Position numbers and translations under genes: made by a program
Source of the DNA: an uncultured Verrucomicrobiota bacterium
GTDB lineage: Bacteria; Verrucomicrobiota; Verrucomicrobiia; Limisphaerales; UBA9464
NCBI GenBank assembly: GCA_903922605.1
Contig: CAIXUG010000080.1
Location: 62,001-126,000, forward strand
Length of the DNA: 64,000 nucleotides
Reading direction: 5' to 3'
Notes under the pieces: model-generated
Seen by the model: the letters and a program-made list of their open reading frames with translations, nothing else
Told to the model about the DNA's origin: nothing
Database searches by the model: none
In this document: in pieces, positions 21,101 through 28,946 of the stretch
How positions within the stretch are numbered: the first letter of the stretch is position 1
Layout of the letters: every line of letters begins with the position of its first letter

Positions 21101-21582
21101 AGCACCAGGGTCACATTGTTGTTCTTGATCGCGGGCGTGGGATTCTCGTTGTAGAAGTATTTGTTGATGCCCTTGGAGATCAGGATGTCCGTCTCCGACT
21201 TCGAGATGCCGTAGCCGGCGAGCGTGTTGGGCCCGGTGGCCTGCGGGATGAACGCCAGCACCGCAAAGGAATCCGGCCCGCGTCCGCTCACGAGGTCCAC
21301 GCGATATTCGATGGTGCGGCCCTCCTGCAGCTCGAAGGTCTCGGAAGTCTTCTTGCTGCTGACGAAAAACGGCTGGCCGACCGCCGGGAGATTGAACGTG
21401 AACTGCCCCCCGCCCTGCTGGCCGCCCGGCAACCCGAAGCCGCCCGGATCGGAATCTTCCCAGCCGCTGCGGGTGGCGGCGTCAAAATTGTCCAGCACCT
21501 TGGCCTGGGCACCCAAACCGATGGCCGCGATGACCGGCAGCAGCCAACGACGGCAGACATGAGACAGCAGAAGAGAGTTCAT
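18148..21582 (-). CDS. Large secreted protein with tandem duplicated domain and PA14-like C terminus
   Basis: A 1144-residue exported protein with signal peptide (RRWLLPVIAAIGLGAQAK). Residues about 29-245 and 249-465 are two near-identical copies of one beta-rich domain beginning L-D-[ND]-F-[DN]-A-A and including SGWEDSDPGGFGLPGGQQGG and FVDTPAADVLSDG. Then come Ig/cadherin-like stretches, a carbohydrate-binding-like region (IEDYNFESGGYFN...TDRVG) and a PA14-like segment (GVIRFGVRSDDGYKLA). No catalytic residues were recognised. It is probably an extracellular or surface polysaccharide-binding protein, by inference. It is followed by a strong terminator. Confidence 0.8.
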   Translation of the reverse strand: MNSLLLSHVCRRWLLPVIAAIGLGAQAKVLDNFDAATRSGWEDSDPGGFGLPGGQQGGGQFTFNLPAVGQPFFVSSKKTSETFELQEGRTIEYRVDLVSGRGPDSFAVLAFIPQATGPNTLAGYGISKSETDILISKGINKYFYNENPTPAIKNNNVTLVLNLAVKNGNVIITGQVLDKDDGNKVIFEKTFVDTPAADVLSDGNDDPPGPFINQVGNFVLYLYADNGTDPNGYQVVYDNAETFVTDEIVLDDFNAAQRSGWEDSDPGGFGLPGGQQGGGVFTFNLPAVGQPYFVSSKKTTKTFELTEGTRNEFSVDLVSGQGPDSFAVLGFIPQATGPNTLAGYGITKSETDILISKGINKYFFNENPTPAIKNNNVRLTLTLTVQNGNVTIRGRVFDKDAGDAVIFDKTFVDTPAADVLSDGSDDPPGPFINLVGNVVLYLYADGGTDPNGYQVILDNLLASAPPAAANEPPIITEVAPLEGANFLPASTQVTFRITDDADIPDAGVKVTLNGTAYTTTNGLTLSAAGANRTASLGGFAANQTYLGQISVTDAGNVERTATVAFDTFTGDDPVVEIEDYNFESGGYFNSPVRTAEGLGSADNSYTDRVGTPGVDYSDTRTAPNGTDTAYRTQDFVRMAHSLDRRRAQFNNDNGVYDYDVSDLAADEWMNYTHEFATGTYVVYLREAVVNLTHGDSVLEQVTSDATQPDQTVKAIGSFLATTSGYTSRNVPLTDGAGLNQLKLRLSGKTTLRLHTITPDDSTGNRLLNYLIFVPVADAGVQRATIASLSPANGTTTSTTEPTIEVAIQNRDTSVNSSTVKLSVNGSPVTAQITTTPDGATVDYTFPSLPPKDVVQSARIIFSDNEGVAQTNDWSFTITYIQLDPFTRLGGPGPVRGIVTRVVQGQDAGQNSLDYAESQLSADSTITKLYDLTVTSDVINFSQNVINGGATDGYFDGDLPIPGQTLDNGDDNFAMEAKAFLDLPAGVIRFGVRSDDGYKLASALNPNASTTPLAFHNGGPADETFDVVVPQAGVYAFRFVWYEHTGAAHVEWFTVDRTTGDRTLVNAAGGIASYTSAATVPVLLGSESLAGQFQPVLESVDVAAKTITVPISSASVAFFFRVQADTAVSITQVKRVGDNIVITYQ

Positions 21583-21727
21583 GCGTGGTGTTTCTGGGGG
21601 GGTGGTTAACTGAGGTCATTAGCCACCAGGGACCGGGAGGCGTCAAAGCATTTGTCGGTAACGGCGGCGTCACGGTGTTACGGCTTCACCATTGCCAGCG
21701 GCTCCCGCTCCCATGGACAATCGAGGC

Positions 21728-22435
21728 ATGCGCAACCCGGTCATTGTCGCCCTTGATCTGCCCACCGCCACCCAGGCCCTCGCGCTCGCGCGCCAGGTCG
21801 CGCCCTTCGTGGGCGCGTTCAAGGTGGGCAAGGAACTTTTCGTCAGTGCCGGACCGGAGATCGTTCGCGAACTGCGGGCCACCGGTGCCAGCGTGTTCCT
21901 CGACCTCAAGTTTCACGACATCCCCAACACCGTGGCCAAGGCCGTGGCCTCCGCCACCCGCCTCGACGTGCAGATGCTCACGATCCATTGCAGCGGCGGC
22001 AGCGAGATGATGCGCGCGGCGGAAACGGCAGCCCAGAACACCGCCAAGGAATTGAACCGCCCTGCCCCGCTGGTGCTCGGCGTCACGGTCCTTACCAGCA
22101 TGGACAGCAAAACGCTGGCCGAACTCGGCGGTGAGACCGACGTCACGCAGCAGGTCGAACGGCTGGCCCGGCTCGCCGCTGCTTCCGGCCTGCGCGGCCT
22201 TGTCTGTTCGCCACTGGAGCTGCCAGTGCTGCGTAGCTTTCTCCCGCCCGCCATGCAGTTGGTCACTCCCGGCATCCGCACGGGCGCGGAAAAAGCCGAT
22301 GACCAGAAACGCACGCTCAACCCGCAGGAAGCCATGACGGCCGGAGCTAGCTGGCTGGTGATCGGCCGCCCCATCATCGCCGCCCCGGAACCGGCGAAGG
22401 CCGCCGAGGCGATCTGGGATTCGCTGCGCCCGTAA
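21728..22435 (+). CDS. pyrF: Orotidine 5'-phosphate decarboxylase
   Basis: Catalyses the last step of UMP synthesis. The 235-residue protein starts MRNPVIVALDLPTATQAL and carries the catalytic LDLKFHDIPNTVAKA (about residues 57-71) with the Asp-Lys-Asp set, plus TPGIRTGAEKADDQKRTLNP and WLVIGRPI near the end. The start at 21728 is favoured because GAGG lies 5-9 bases upstream; an ATG at 21713 is also in frame. It diverges from the large secreted protein gene across 145 bp and is convergent with the LpxR-like gene. Confidence 0.94.
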   Translation: MRNPVIVALDLPTATQALALARQVAPFVGAFKVGKELFVSAGPEIVRELRATGASVFLDLKFHDIPNTVAKAVASATRLDVQMLTIHCSGGSEMMRAAETAAQNTAKELNRPAPLVLGVTVLTSMDSKTLAELGGETDVTQQVERLARLAAASGLRGLVCSPLELPVLRSFLPPAMQLVTPGIRTGAEKADDQKRTLNPQEAMTAGASWLVIGRPIIAAPEPAKAAEAIWDSLRP

Positions 22436-22438
22436 AGC

Positions 22439-22536
22439 CAGTAATGAGTGAATCAGTAGACAGTGATCAGTGAAGAGGCAGAAGCGTTGGTTACCGTCCA
22501 TCGTTCGCTGTTCGACGTTCGCAGTTCGCCGTTCAC
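22439..22536. repeat. Two short arrays with a 7-bp period
   Basis: Between convergent pyrF and the outer-membrane gene, 22439-22474 reads as degenerate copies of CAGTGAT (CAGTAAT, an 8-bp unit, CAGTAGA, CAGTGAT, CAGTGAA). 22503-22536 reads GTTCGCT, GTTCGAC, GTTCGCA, GTTCGCC, GTTCAC; its last four bases (22533-22536) overlap the stop-codon end of the outer-membrane gene. The two arrays share the period but not the sequence. They make up most of the 97-bp gap and have no coding features. Confidence 0.7.
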
Positions 22537-24473
22537 AGCCGCCAGTTCATCCAGATCGAGCCGTAGTCGTGGGTGCCGTAGGGCTGCCCCTTGTATTCCT
22601 GACTTTGCCGCGCGTAGGTGAACCCCAGGTCCACCTGGCTCCAGGTGACGGCAAAACCGACGCGCGTTTCCAGATCCAGCGGCTCGGATTCGACGTGATA
22701 GCTGGAACGCCAGAGGTTGCCGTCCAGAAATGTGTCCCGCGCCACTGCCCGGCCTTCCACCGCCGCGAACAGGTAAACCCCGAATTGCTGCGGCGCGCCG
22801 CCGCTGATCGGCAGCAGGGACTGGATCGTCGGCTGCCCAAAATCATCCGGCAGGTTCACGCCGATCCGCAAGGTGCCACCCGCACCCGCCTCAGTGCGCG
22901 GCGTGCCGCCCACCAGGCCGAGGTGCGGGATGAAATCCACCGCGCCACCCTCGCGTTCACCGGCCAGCAACATGCGCCACGCGCGGGCATAGGTGAAATC
23001 AGCCGTCGGCTCGTTCTTAAGCTGGTTTTCCCAGCCCTCGGCCTGGTTGATCTGGAAATTACGGTGGATAAAGTTCTGCGCCTCGCCACCCAACGCACCT
23101 GGCCCGACCCAACCGAACCCGAGCCGGACCTGTTCCAGCACGTCGGTCCCGCCGGACGTTCGGCCACGTCGCTCCAGAGACGGTGCGCCATAGATCCAGC
23201 CCGCATACGGATGATCGCCCACCTGCAAGGCGGTCGCGCGGATGTCCAGCGGCGTGAAGATGAGCTGCCCCGCGGCAAATGTCGCCCGCGCACGCTCGAC
23301 CGTATATCCGAACGCCGGCAATGCTTCGCCGAACCAGCCCAGCCAGCCCGGCATCTCGCCGAGGCGATATTCCGGCCCCAGGTACGCGACCTGAGCGCCC
23401 TGCGAGTAGTTGTCGTCGGTGCCGCTCATGGAGTCGTTCTCCTCCCAGAGCTGCACCGTATGCCCGCCCAGCCCAGAGTCGCCACCCGCACCCGTCCGCT
23501 CCAGCGGCACCCCGCGCTGGCTGTCATCGCTGCCAGACGCCGGGTGATGACTTCCACCGAGTCCGACGTCCACACCCAGGCTTATGAACGGTGCCCCGGC
23601 CGCATCGCGGTCGAAGATCGTGTTTCCCTGATCATTACGGAGGCGGTAGGAAGTCCCCATCGTCCGGCCCAAGGCCACGGTGACTTTCGTCGTGGGATTG
23701 GGCTGCCACTCAAGGCCGACCGTGATCGGCGTGGTCTGGTCCCACAGCACCCCGTCAGGTACACTGGAATCGCCGGCCAGCCGGAATTCCCGGGTCTCAT
23801 AGGAGAGCCCCAGAAAGAGCCGCAGCGGCTCACGGAGTGCGTAGCTCAGGTGCCCTTCCAGACCTTTGGTCTCCAACCGCCAGCGCTGCGAAATCTGCCA
23901 CTCCACGCCGATCAGAGGCAGTATCCGGACGGAATCTTCCAGGCGGGTCGTGGCATACCCCCCCAAGGTCAGCGCAAAATGGTCGCTGAACTTTCGCCGC
24001 GCACCCAGGTATCCACCGTAGGTCAGCGACTTGCCCACATCCGCATCAGGATCGCCGGCCACATCCAGCTGAGCGCCGGTGACCAGCGACCAACGCTCGT
24101 TCAGCGAGTAGTTGAAGCGTGGTTCGAGTTTCACCCGAAAAGCATCCCGGACCGGCTCCAGCACGCCGGGCGGCACGGAGGGGAGATTGAAGAAGCGGTA
24201 ATGCGAATGCTCAATGCCGGCATCCAGCCCAAACTGCGCCTGGGGCGAAAGCGTCCAGAGGCCGTCCAGATCAAGGGTCACGCGCGGAGCGCGCACGTCG
24301 ACCGAATCTTCACCCAGCTTGGAGCGCTGCGGGGCGAAAAAGCCCGGCTTGATGTGGAATTCCGGAGGCGGCAGTTCCATTGCCTGGGGCGGCACTTCGG
24401 TGTCGGCACGACCGCTCAGCACCAGCAATGGCAGCATGGTCAGGGCGGACAAACAGGCGGCACGTACAGACAT
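22533..24473 (-). CDS. Outer-membrane protein: DUF6268-like barrel fused to LpxR-like lipid A deacylase domain
   Basis: A 646-residue protein with signal peptide (MSVRAACLSALTMLPLLVLSGRA). Residues about 25-325 form a repetitive amphipathic beta pattern like DUF6268 outer-membrane barrels. From about residue 342 the sequence turns to LpxR (DUF2219): WEENDSMSGTDDNYSQG, YLGPEYR, LDIRATALQVGDHPYAGWIYG, GFGWVGPGALGGEAQNFIHRNF with a conserved His near 468, and GWENQLKNEPTADFTY. LpxR removes the 3'-acyloxyacyl group of lipid A and needs Asn, Asp and His. Those residues appear kept, but the fusion is unusual, and activity is inference. Confidence 0.75.
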   Translation of the reverse strand: MSVRAACLSALTMLPLLVLSGRADTEVPPQAMELPPPEFHIKPGFFAPQRSKLGEDSVDVRAPRVTLDLDGLWTLSPQAQFGLDAGIEHSHYRFFNLPSVPPGVLEPVRDAFRVKLEPRFNYSLNERWSLVTGAQLDVAGDPDADVGKSLTYGGYLGARRKFSDHFALTLGGYATTRLEDSVRILPLIGVEWQISQRWRLETKGLEGHLSYALREPLRLFLGLSYETREFRLAGDSSVPDGVLWDQTTPITVGLEWQPNPTTKVTVALGRTMGTSYRLRNDQGNTIFDRDAAGAPFISLGVDVGLGGSHHPASGSDDSQRGVPLERTGAGGDSGLGGHTVQLWEENDSMSGTDDNYSQGAQVAYLGPEYRLGEMPGWLGWFGEALPAFGYTVERARATFAAGQLIFTPLDIRATALQVGDHPYAGWIYGAPSLERRGRTSGGTDVLEQVRLGFGWVGPGALGGEAQNFIHRNFQINQAEGWENQLKNEPTADFTYARAWRMLLAGEREGGAVDFIPHLGLVGGTPRTEAGAGGTLRIGVNLPDDFGQPTIQSLLPISGGAPQQFGVYLFAAVEGRAVARDTFLDGNLWRSSYHVESEPLDLETRVGFAVTWSQVDLGFTYARQSQEYKGQPYGTHDYGSIWMNWRL

Positions 24474-24532
24474 GCGCGGCAAGAAAGCTGATCCATACGG
24501 GAACGCAAGCCCTCCCGTGTGCCTCTTTGGAC

Positions 24533-25354
24533 CTAGTCCAGGACCAACTCCGCACCCACTTTCAGCAGGATGCCGGCACCGGCGGCCAGGATCACGTTCT
24601 GGCCGAACAAAGGCGCATTGAAACGCGGATTGCGACGGTAAGTGGCCAGCGTCCGCAGCGGCTCCACGCCGATCTCGGTTGTGACCTGGTCCGTCGTCGT
24701 GATCCGGCAGCGGGTACAAGGTTTCACGATGCGAAAATCGACCTCACCCCACCGCATTGTCCGAGCAGTATCCTCGGTGGAAGGAGCAACTCCCCGGATC
24801 ACTAGGTTCGGGCGGAAGCGGTTCATGGGCAGCGCACTCACGCCGCCGATACGCCGGTTCAGGTCAGCCAATGATTCCTCACTGATGACCAGGTAGGGAT
24901 AGCCGTCCGCGAAGTAATTCTCCGCCTCGATTCCGCCGGTCCACTCCAGATTGCTGAGCCGGCGGCGCGCCGGATTCCAGCGCACCAGCCGGACCTTGGC
25001 GTTCAGGAAACCGCCGAACCATTCGGCCGCTGCGTCCCCTTCGTCGAAGGCAACTGTGGCATGGCCCCAAACCTCGGCCCGATGATCCGTCAAGGGCCGT
25101 TGCTTCAGCGGAATCTCGAACGGCGTCATGCCGGGGGCCGTCAGTTGGAGCGAGTCGGCCGTCAGCTCCGTCCCGATCAGAGCCATGCGGGGATAGGTCC
25201 GCTGAGTCACAAACTGACCGGCCTCATCCACCACCATCCATTCACGATCATGCTCGATGCCATGCGGTGTGAGCAGCGCCTCCGTAAGCCCAATCCCACC
25301 GCAGGATTTGACGGGATAGACGTGCAGGCCAGTGAGAACCGCGCAGGAAGGCAT
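24533..25354 (-). CDS. MOSC-domain molybdenum cofactor protein (YcbX/mARC-like)
   Basis: A 273-residue protein with the MOSC N-terminal beta-barrel domain (GLHVYPVKSCGGIGL, HDREWMVVDEAGQFVTQR) followed by the catalytic MOSC domain (AENYFADGYPYLVISEESL, LPMNRFRPNLVIRG, VKPCTRCRITTTDQ). Cys near residue 211 is the expected Moco ligand. Proteins of this type reduce N-hydroxylated compounds using the molybdenum cofactor. A C-terminal ferredoxin domain, present in E. coli YcbX, is absent. A small HicB-like gene lies 12 bp upstream on the same strand. Confidence 0.87.
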   Translation of the reverse strand: MPSCAVLTGLHVYPVKSCGGIGLTEALLTPHGIEHDREWMVVDEAGQFVTQRTYPRMALIGTELTADSLQLTAPGMTPFEIPLKQRPLTDHRAEVWGHATVAFDEGDAAAEWFGGFLNAKVRLVRWNPARRRLSNLEWTGGIEAENYFADGYPYLVISEESLADLNRRIGGVSALPMNRFRPNLVIRGVAPSTEDTARTMRWGEVDFRIVKPCTRCRITTTDQVTTEIGVEPLRTLATYRRNPRFNAPLFGQNVILAAGAGILLKVGAELVLD

Positions 25355-25366
25355 TGGAAGGGTCGT

Positions 25367-25603
25367 TCAGGCCGAATCTGTCTCGCACATGGGACCGGTG
25401 CAGTTCGGGGGTAATTCCCGCGCGATTTCCCGAAGCTGCGCTACTTCCTCTTCCACGCGCACGCCGAGTTCCAGATAGGCCTCCTTTTCCGTAGTGGCGT
25501 GGCAGACACCACCCCAAGGGAACAAGTCGGGGCAGTAGCCTATATATAGGCTGTCTTTCTCCTCCCAACGGACATACGTGCGATACCGATCTTGTGCCTT
25601 CAT
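25367..25603 (-). CDS. HicB-like small protein
   Basis: A 78-residue protein (MKAQDRYRTYVRWEEKDSLYIGYCPDLFPWGGVCHATTEKEAYLELG... style) whose YIGYCPDL and tandem-strand pattern resemble the partial RNase-H fold of HicB antitoxins. HicB normally inhibits HicA, but no HicA-like gene is adjacent, so it would be an orphan. It lies between the MOSC gene and the dehydrogenase gene with gaps of 12 and 7 bp on the same strand, so it is probably co-transcribed with them. Confidence 0.65.
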   Translation of the reverse strand: MKAQDRYRTYVRWEEKDSLYIGYCPDLFPWGGVCHATTEKEAYLELGVRVEEEVAQLREIARELPPNCTGPMCETDSA

Positions 25604-25610
25604 TATGGGA

Positions 25611-26786
25611 TCAGACCTTCACCCACCTCTTCCCCTCGCTGCTCTTCAGGATGGCCTCGCACAGCTTCACCTCGTGGTGGCCGTCCTCGGCGGTGGCGAA
25701 GAGGACGGGCGTGGTCCGGCCGCTCGCGATGTGCTCATAGACGGCGCGAGAGTGCATCTTGTGGCTGTCGGGAAAGCCCTCGGGATGGCCGCCCGGGTAG
25801 TCGGTGAAACCGGCCACATCCTCACTGAAACCGGCGGTGGCGCGCTGGAGGATCTGGTTGGGCTCGTCACGGCGGCCAAGGATGATTTCGTTCGGCTGCT
25901 GGAGACTCCATTGTACGCTGCCTTTCGTCCCATAGATGCCCAGGGCGAGGTCGCATTTCCAGCCGGCCGCGACCTGCGAGATGGAGGCATTGGCATGGAC
26001 ACCCTCCGCAAAGCCGTGCGCGGACTTGCCAAACCGGAGCAGCACGCTGCCGAAGTCCTCGGTATCCACCTTGTACGGCACCATCGTGGCCGGATCGATC
26101 TTGGCGAAAGTCTGCACCTCGCCGGTCGGGCGGAAGCGCGTCTTATGGAAGGTCTCCAGATGCGCGAACGTGCTCTCGGCCTTCGCGCCGAGGATGAAGG
26201 ACACGGCGTCGATCCAGTGCGTGCCGATGTCGCCGACGGCCCGGAGTTTGCCGCCTTCGCTGGCGAGCAGGCGCCAGTTGTAGTCCGTGTCTTTCAGGAG
26301 CCAGTCCTGAAAGAAGTGGCCCTGGACATGCATGATCTTCCCGAGGTCACCGCGCTGCACGAGCGCCCGCATCTGGAGCACCGCTGGAAAGAAGCGGCAC
26401 ATGTAGTTCACCGCGAACACGGGTGAGCCCTTCCGCTTCACCGCAGCGACGACCTTCGCCGTCTCCTTCGCCGTCATGCCGAGCGGCTTCTCGCAGACGA
26501 CGTTTTTGCCCGCCTTCAGCGCGGCCAGCGACTGCTCGACGTGGACCTTGTTCGGCGAAGTTATGTGGACAACGTCCACGTTCGGCGACGCGAGCATCGC
26601 TTGGTAGTCGTAGTCGCCATAGACCTCGGGGATGCCCCACTGCTCCGCCGTGGCCCGGGCGGATTTGGTCGAGCCACAGATCGCGGTAACCTGAACGCCG
26701 AGGCGCTTGAGCCCCTCGATATGCACCGGACCGATGAAGCCGGTGCCAATGACACCCGCACGCAGCGTATGAAGCGGCTTGGACAT
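25611..26786 (-). CDS. Gfo/Idh/MocA-family oxidoreductase
   Basis: A 391-residue NAD(P)-dependent dehydrogenase, cytoplasmic. The Rossmann motif AGVIGTGFIGPVHIEGL starts at about residue 9, followed by the family's EKPLGMTAKE (catalytic Lys near residue 95) and the C-terminal (beta/alpha) domain with VGDIGTHWIDAVSFI. The start MSKPLHTLR at 26786 is chosen because the longer frame to 26894 has no fold features. These enzymes oxidise or epimerise sugars and inositols; the substrate is not predictable. No signal peptide is present, unlike the second such enzyme at 55771. Confidence 0.87.
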   Translation of the reverse strand: MSKPLHTLRAGVIGTGFIGPVHIEGLKRLGVQVTAICGSTKSARATAEQWGIPEVYGDYDYQAMLASPNVDVVHITSPNKVHVEQSLAALKAGKNVVCEKPLGMTAKETAKVVAAVKRKGSPVFAVNYMCRFFPAVLQMRALVQRGDLGKIMHVQGHFFQDWLLKDTDYNWRLLASEGGKLRAVGDIGTHWIDAVSFILGAKAESTFAHLETFHKTRFRPTGEVQTFAKIDPATMVPYKVDTEDFGSVLLRFGKSAHGFAEGVHANASISQVAAGWKCDLALGIYGTKGSVQWSLQQPNEIILGRRDEPNQILQRATAGFSEDVAGFTDYPGGHPEGFPDSHKMHSRAVYEHIASGRTTPVLFATAEDGHHEVKLCEAILKSSEGKRWVKV

Positions 26787-26911
26787 GGCCGCAGTGTGAG
26801 CAGCAAAGGAATAAAGGCGCAAAGGGAGAGGTGCAGAACTCACCATACGCCGTGAAAAAAGTGTACGCCCTAGATCGCAGCCTTGGCTGCCCATTAGAAA
26901 CTCCAGAGCTT

Positions 26912-27007
26912 GTAGGAGACGACGTGAAGAGGCTCTGCTTTCTGCCCCCTTCCCCCTTCCATCGCCTCACAGCTAACCTGATGGAAACTCGTTACCTCGT
27001 TTCCTAC
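26912..27007. repeat. Inverted-repeat element built on GTAGGARACGASGTNANGAG
   Basis: The plus strand has GTAGGAGACGACGTGAAGAG at 26912-26931, and 26988-27007 is the reverse complement of GTAGGAAACGAGGTAACGAG, a 16 of 20 match. The centre (26932-26987) is pyrimidine-rich. A third copy, GTAGGAGACGACGTCAGGAG, lies alone at 39960-39979. It occupies the gap between the dehydrogenase start and the argD end and has no coding features. A dispersed palindromic repeat is the best description. Confidence 0.75.
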
Positions 27008-27030
27008 AATCGATTGGCCCTTTGGGCCGC

Positions 27031-28335
27031 TCAGCCCACCGACTTCACCACGCCCTCGATGATCGCCATGCCTTCCTCGGCCTGCTGATGCGACAGGTTC
27101 AGGGCGGGCAGCAGCCGCACGATCTGGTTGCCGCTCGGGATCGTGAGAACACCGGCCTCGTGCAGCCGGTTCACGAACTGCATGCTCGCCACCTTGTCCT
27201 GCGCGGCAAAAGCCCGGATTCGTTCGCGGTCCTGCAGCTCGATGCCGAGCATGAAGCCAAGGCCGCGCGCGCCTTTCACGACGCCGGGATACTCTTTGGC
27301 GAGCCGCTGGATACCTGCCTTCAGGAAATCGCCGGTCGCACGGACGTTGTCGGCCAGCCGGTCGCGTTCGATGACGTCGAGGATCTTCAATGCAACAGCG
27401 CAGCCGAGCGGCGTGCCGCCAAAAGTGGTGCCGTGAGTGCCCGCACCCAACAGGTCACAGAGCTTCATCCCGTACGCCTCTTCCCGCACCCAGAACGCAC
27501 CCATCGGGAAGCCGCCCCCGAGCGACTTCGCCATTGAGATGCCGTCCGGCAGAAAGCCTTCGGCCCCGGGCACGCCTTCGAGGATGCGCTGGAAACTCTG
27601 GAAGCGGCCCGACCGGAAATGACCGCACTGCACCGCGTCGATGAACAGCAGGAGCCGCTTTTCATTGCAGAGCTGGCGCAGGCCAAGGAGGTATTCGGCG
27701 GTCGCAGGCGTCACGCCGCCCTCGCCCTGGATGCCCTCGATGAGGATCGCCGCGGTCGCGGGCGACAGCGCGTCCCGCATGGCCTGAAGATCATTGAACG
27801 GCACATGGCGGAAGCCCGGGATGATCGGCTCGAAGCCCTTCTTCACCTTCTCCTGTCCCGTCGCCGCGATGCCGCCGAGCGTGCGGCCGTGGAACGAGTT
27901 TATCGCGGTAATGATCTCAAAGCGCCCCTCGTCGTGGCCAAACTTGCGGGCGAGCTTATAGAGCCCCTCGTTCGCCTCCGCGCCCGAGTTGCAGAAGAAG
28001 ACCTTGCCCGGCGCGAGGTGTCCTACGAGCCGCTGCGCCAGCCGCCCCTGTAGGCCCTGATAGTAAAGGTTCGACACGTGGACCAGCTTGCGCGACTGCT
28101 CGATCAGGGCCTCCGTGATCTCCGAATTGGCGTGCCCCAGCGCGCAGACGGCGATCCCGCCGCCGAGGTCGAGATAGCGCTTGCCGGCAACGTCCCACAC
28201 ATAGCTGCCCGCGCCGTGGCTGAGTACGAGTTCGAAGCGTCCGTAGCTGGGCACGACAAAACGGCTGAACAGCTCGCGGATCTCCGCGAACTGGTTGTGA
28301 ACGATGGCCGGCGGTGCAGGAACAATGTCTCTCAT
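27031..28335 (-). CDS. argD: Acetylornithine aminotransferase
   Basis: A PLP enzyme of arginine synthesis converting N-acetylglutamate semialdehyde to N-acetylornithine. The 434-residue protein has FCNSGAEANEGLYKLAR (PLP phosphate site), INSFHGRTLG, IEGIQGEGG and ISMAKSLGGGFPMGAF with the Schiff-base Lys near residue 270, then HGTTFGGTPLGCAVAL. In place of the usual DEVQTG the sequence reads DAVQCG: the Asp that holds the PLP ring nitrogen is kept, the next Glu is Ala. ATG at 28335 is taken (28350 also possible). RNase H lies 70 bp upstream. Confidence 0.9.
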   Translation of the reverse strand: MRDIVPAPPAIVHNQFAEIRELFSRFVVPSYGRFELVLSHGAGSYVWDVAGKRYLDLGGGIAVCALGHANSEITEALIEQSRKLVHVSNLYYQGLQGRLAQRLVGHLAPGKVFFCNSGAEANEGLYKLARKFGHDEGRFEIITAINSFHGRTLGGIAATGQEKVKKGFEPIIPGFRHVPFNDLQAMRDALSPATAAILIEGIQGEGGVTPATAEYLLGLRQLCNEKRLLLFIDAVQCGHFRSGRFQSFQRILEGVPGAEGFLPDGISMAKSLGGGFPMGAFWVREEAYGMKLCDLLGAGTHGTTFGGTPLGCAVALKILDVIERDRLADNVRATGDFLKAGIQRLAKEYPGVVKGARGLGFMLGIELQDRERIRAFAAQDKVASMQFVNRLHEAGVLTIPSGNQIVRLLPALNLSHQQAEEGMAIIEGVVKSVG

Positions 28336-28405
28336 CGAATGCGGGCGCATCGCCGCAAAAAGCGGCGCGCGATGCAATGTGAATCTGCGGCGTGAGGCAG
28401 CCGCT

Positions 28406-28945
28406 TCAGAGCAGACTCTCCGTCGCGCCTGACTCGCGCTGCGTAAACTCCGCCAGGGCGGCGCGAAGCTGGGCGCTTGAAAATTTTCTCCTTATCTCCG
28501 CCATCGCCTCGTTGGCCAGGCGGTCGCAGCGCTCGTTCAGCTCGTGGCCGGCGTGGCCCTTCAGCCATTTCCAGGTGATGTGATGCTTCGCCGCCAGTGC
28601 ATCCAGTTCCTGCCACTGGTCCTGATTTTTCACCGGCTGCTTGTCCTGGGTGCGCCAGCCGTTGCGCTTCCAGCCGGCGACCCATTTGGTGATGCCCTGC
28701 CGCAGGTAGCTGGAATCGGTGTGAAACTCGACCTCGCAGGGCTGGTTCAGCGACTTGAGCGCCTGGATCGCCGCCTGCAATTCCATGCGGTTGTTGGTCG
28801 TAGCCGGCACGCCGCCCGACAGTTCCCACATCTGGTCGCCATGCTCGATCACCCACGCCCACGCGCCCACCCCGGGATTGCCCTGGCAGCCGCCGTCGGT
28901 GTGGATCACGACGGGCGGCAGCGGATTGCTTTTGGCCGCACTCAC
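28406..28945 (-). CDS. rnhA: Ribonuclease HI
   Basis: Cuts RNA in RNA-DNA hybrids. The 179-residue protein shows the acidic catalytic set in HTDGGCQGNPG, NNRMELQAAI and FHTDSSYLRQGI, plus the C-terminal KGHAGHELNERCDRLA with the conserved His and last Asp. A tail of about 30 residues beyond the usual RNase HI end is present. The start is probably GTG at 28945, one base past the stop codon of the upstream GH20-like gene, indicating coupling; the longer frame to 29089 would overlap that gene. Confidence 0.9.
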   Translation of the reverse strand: MSAAKSNPLPPVVIHTDGGCQGNPGVGAWAWVIEHGDQMWELSGGVPATTNNRMELQAAIQALKSLNQPCEVEFHTDSSYLRQGITKWVAGWKRNGWRTQDKQPVKNQDQWQELDALAAKHHITWKWLKGHAGHELNERCDRLANEAMAEIRRKFSSAQLRAALAEFTQRESGATESLL

Positions 28946-28946
28946 T

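Noticed and set aside
23279..24621. Plus-strand open frames opposite the outer-membrane gene
   Set aside because: High-GC shadow frames of the minus-strand gene with no family features.
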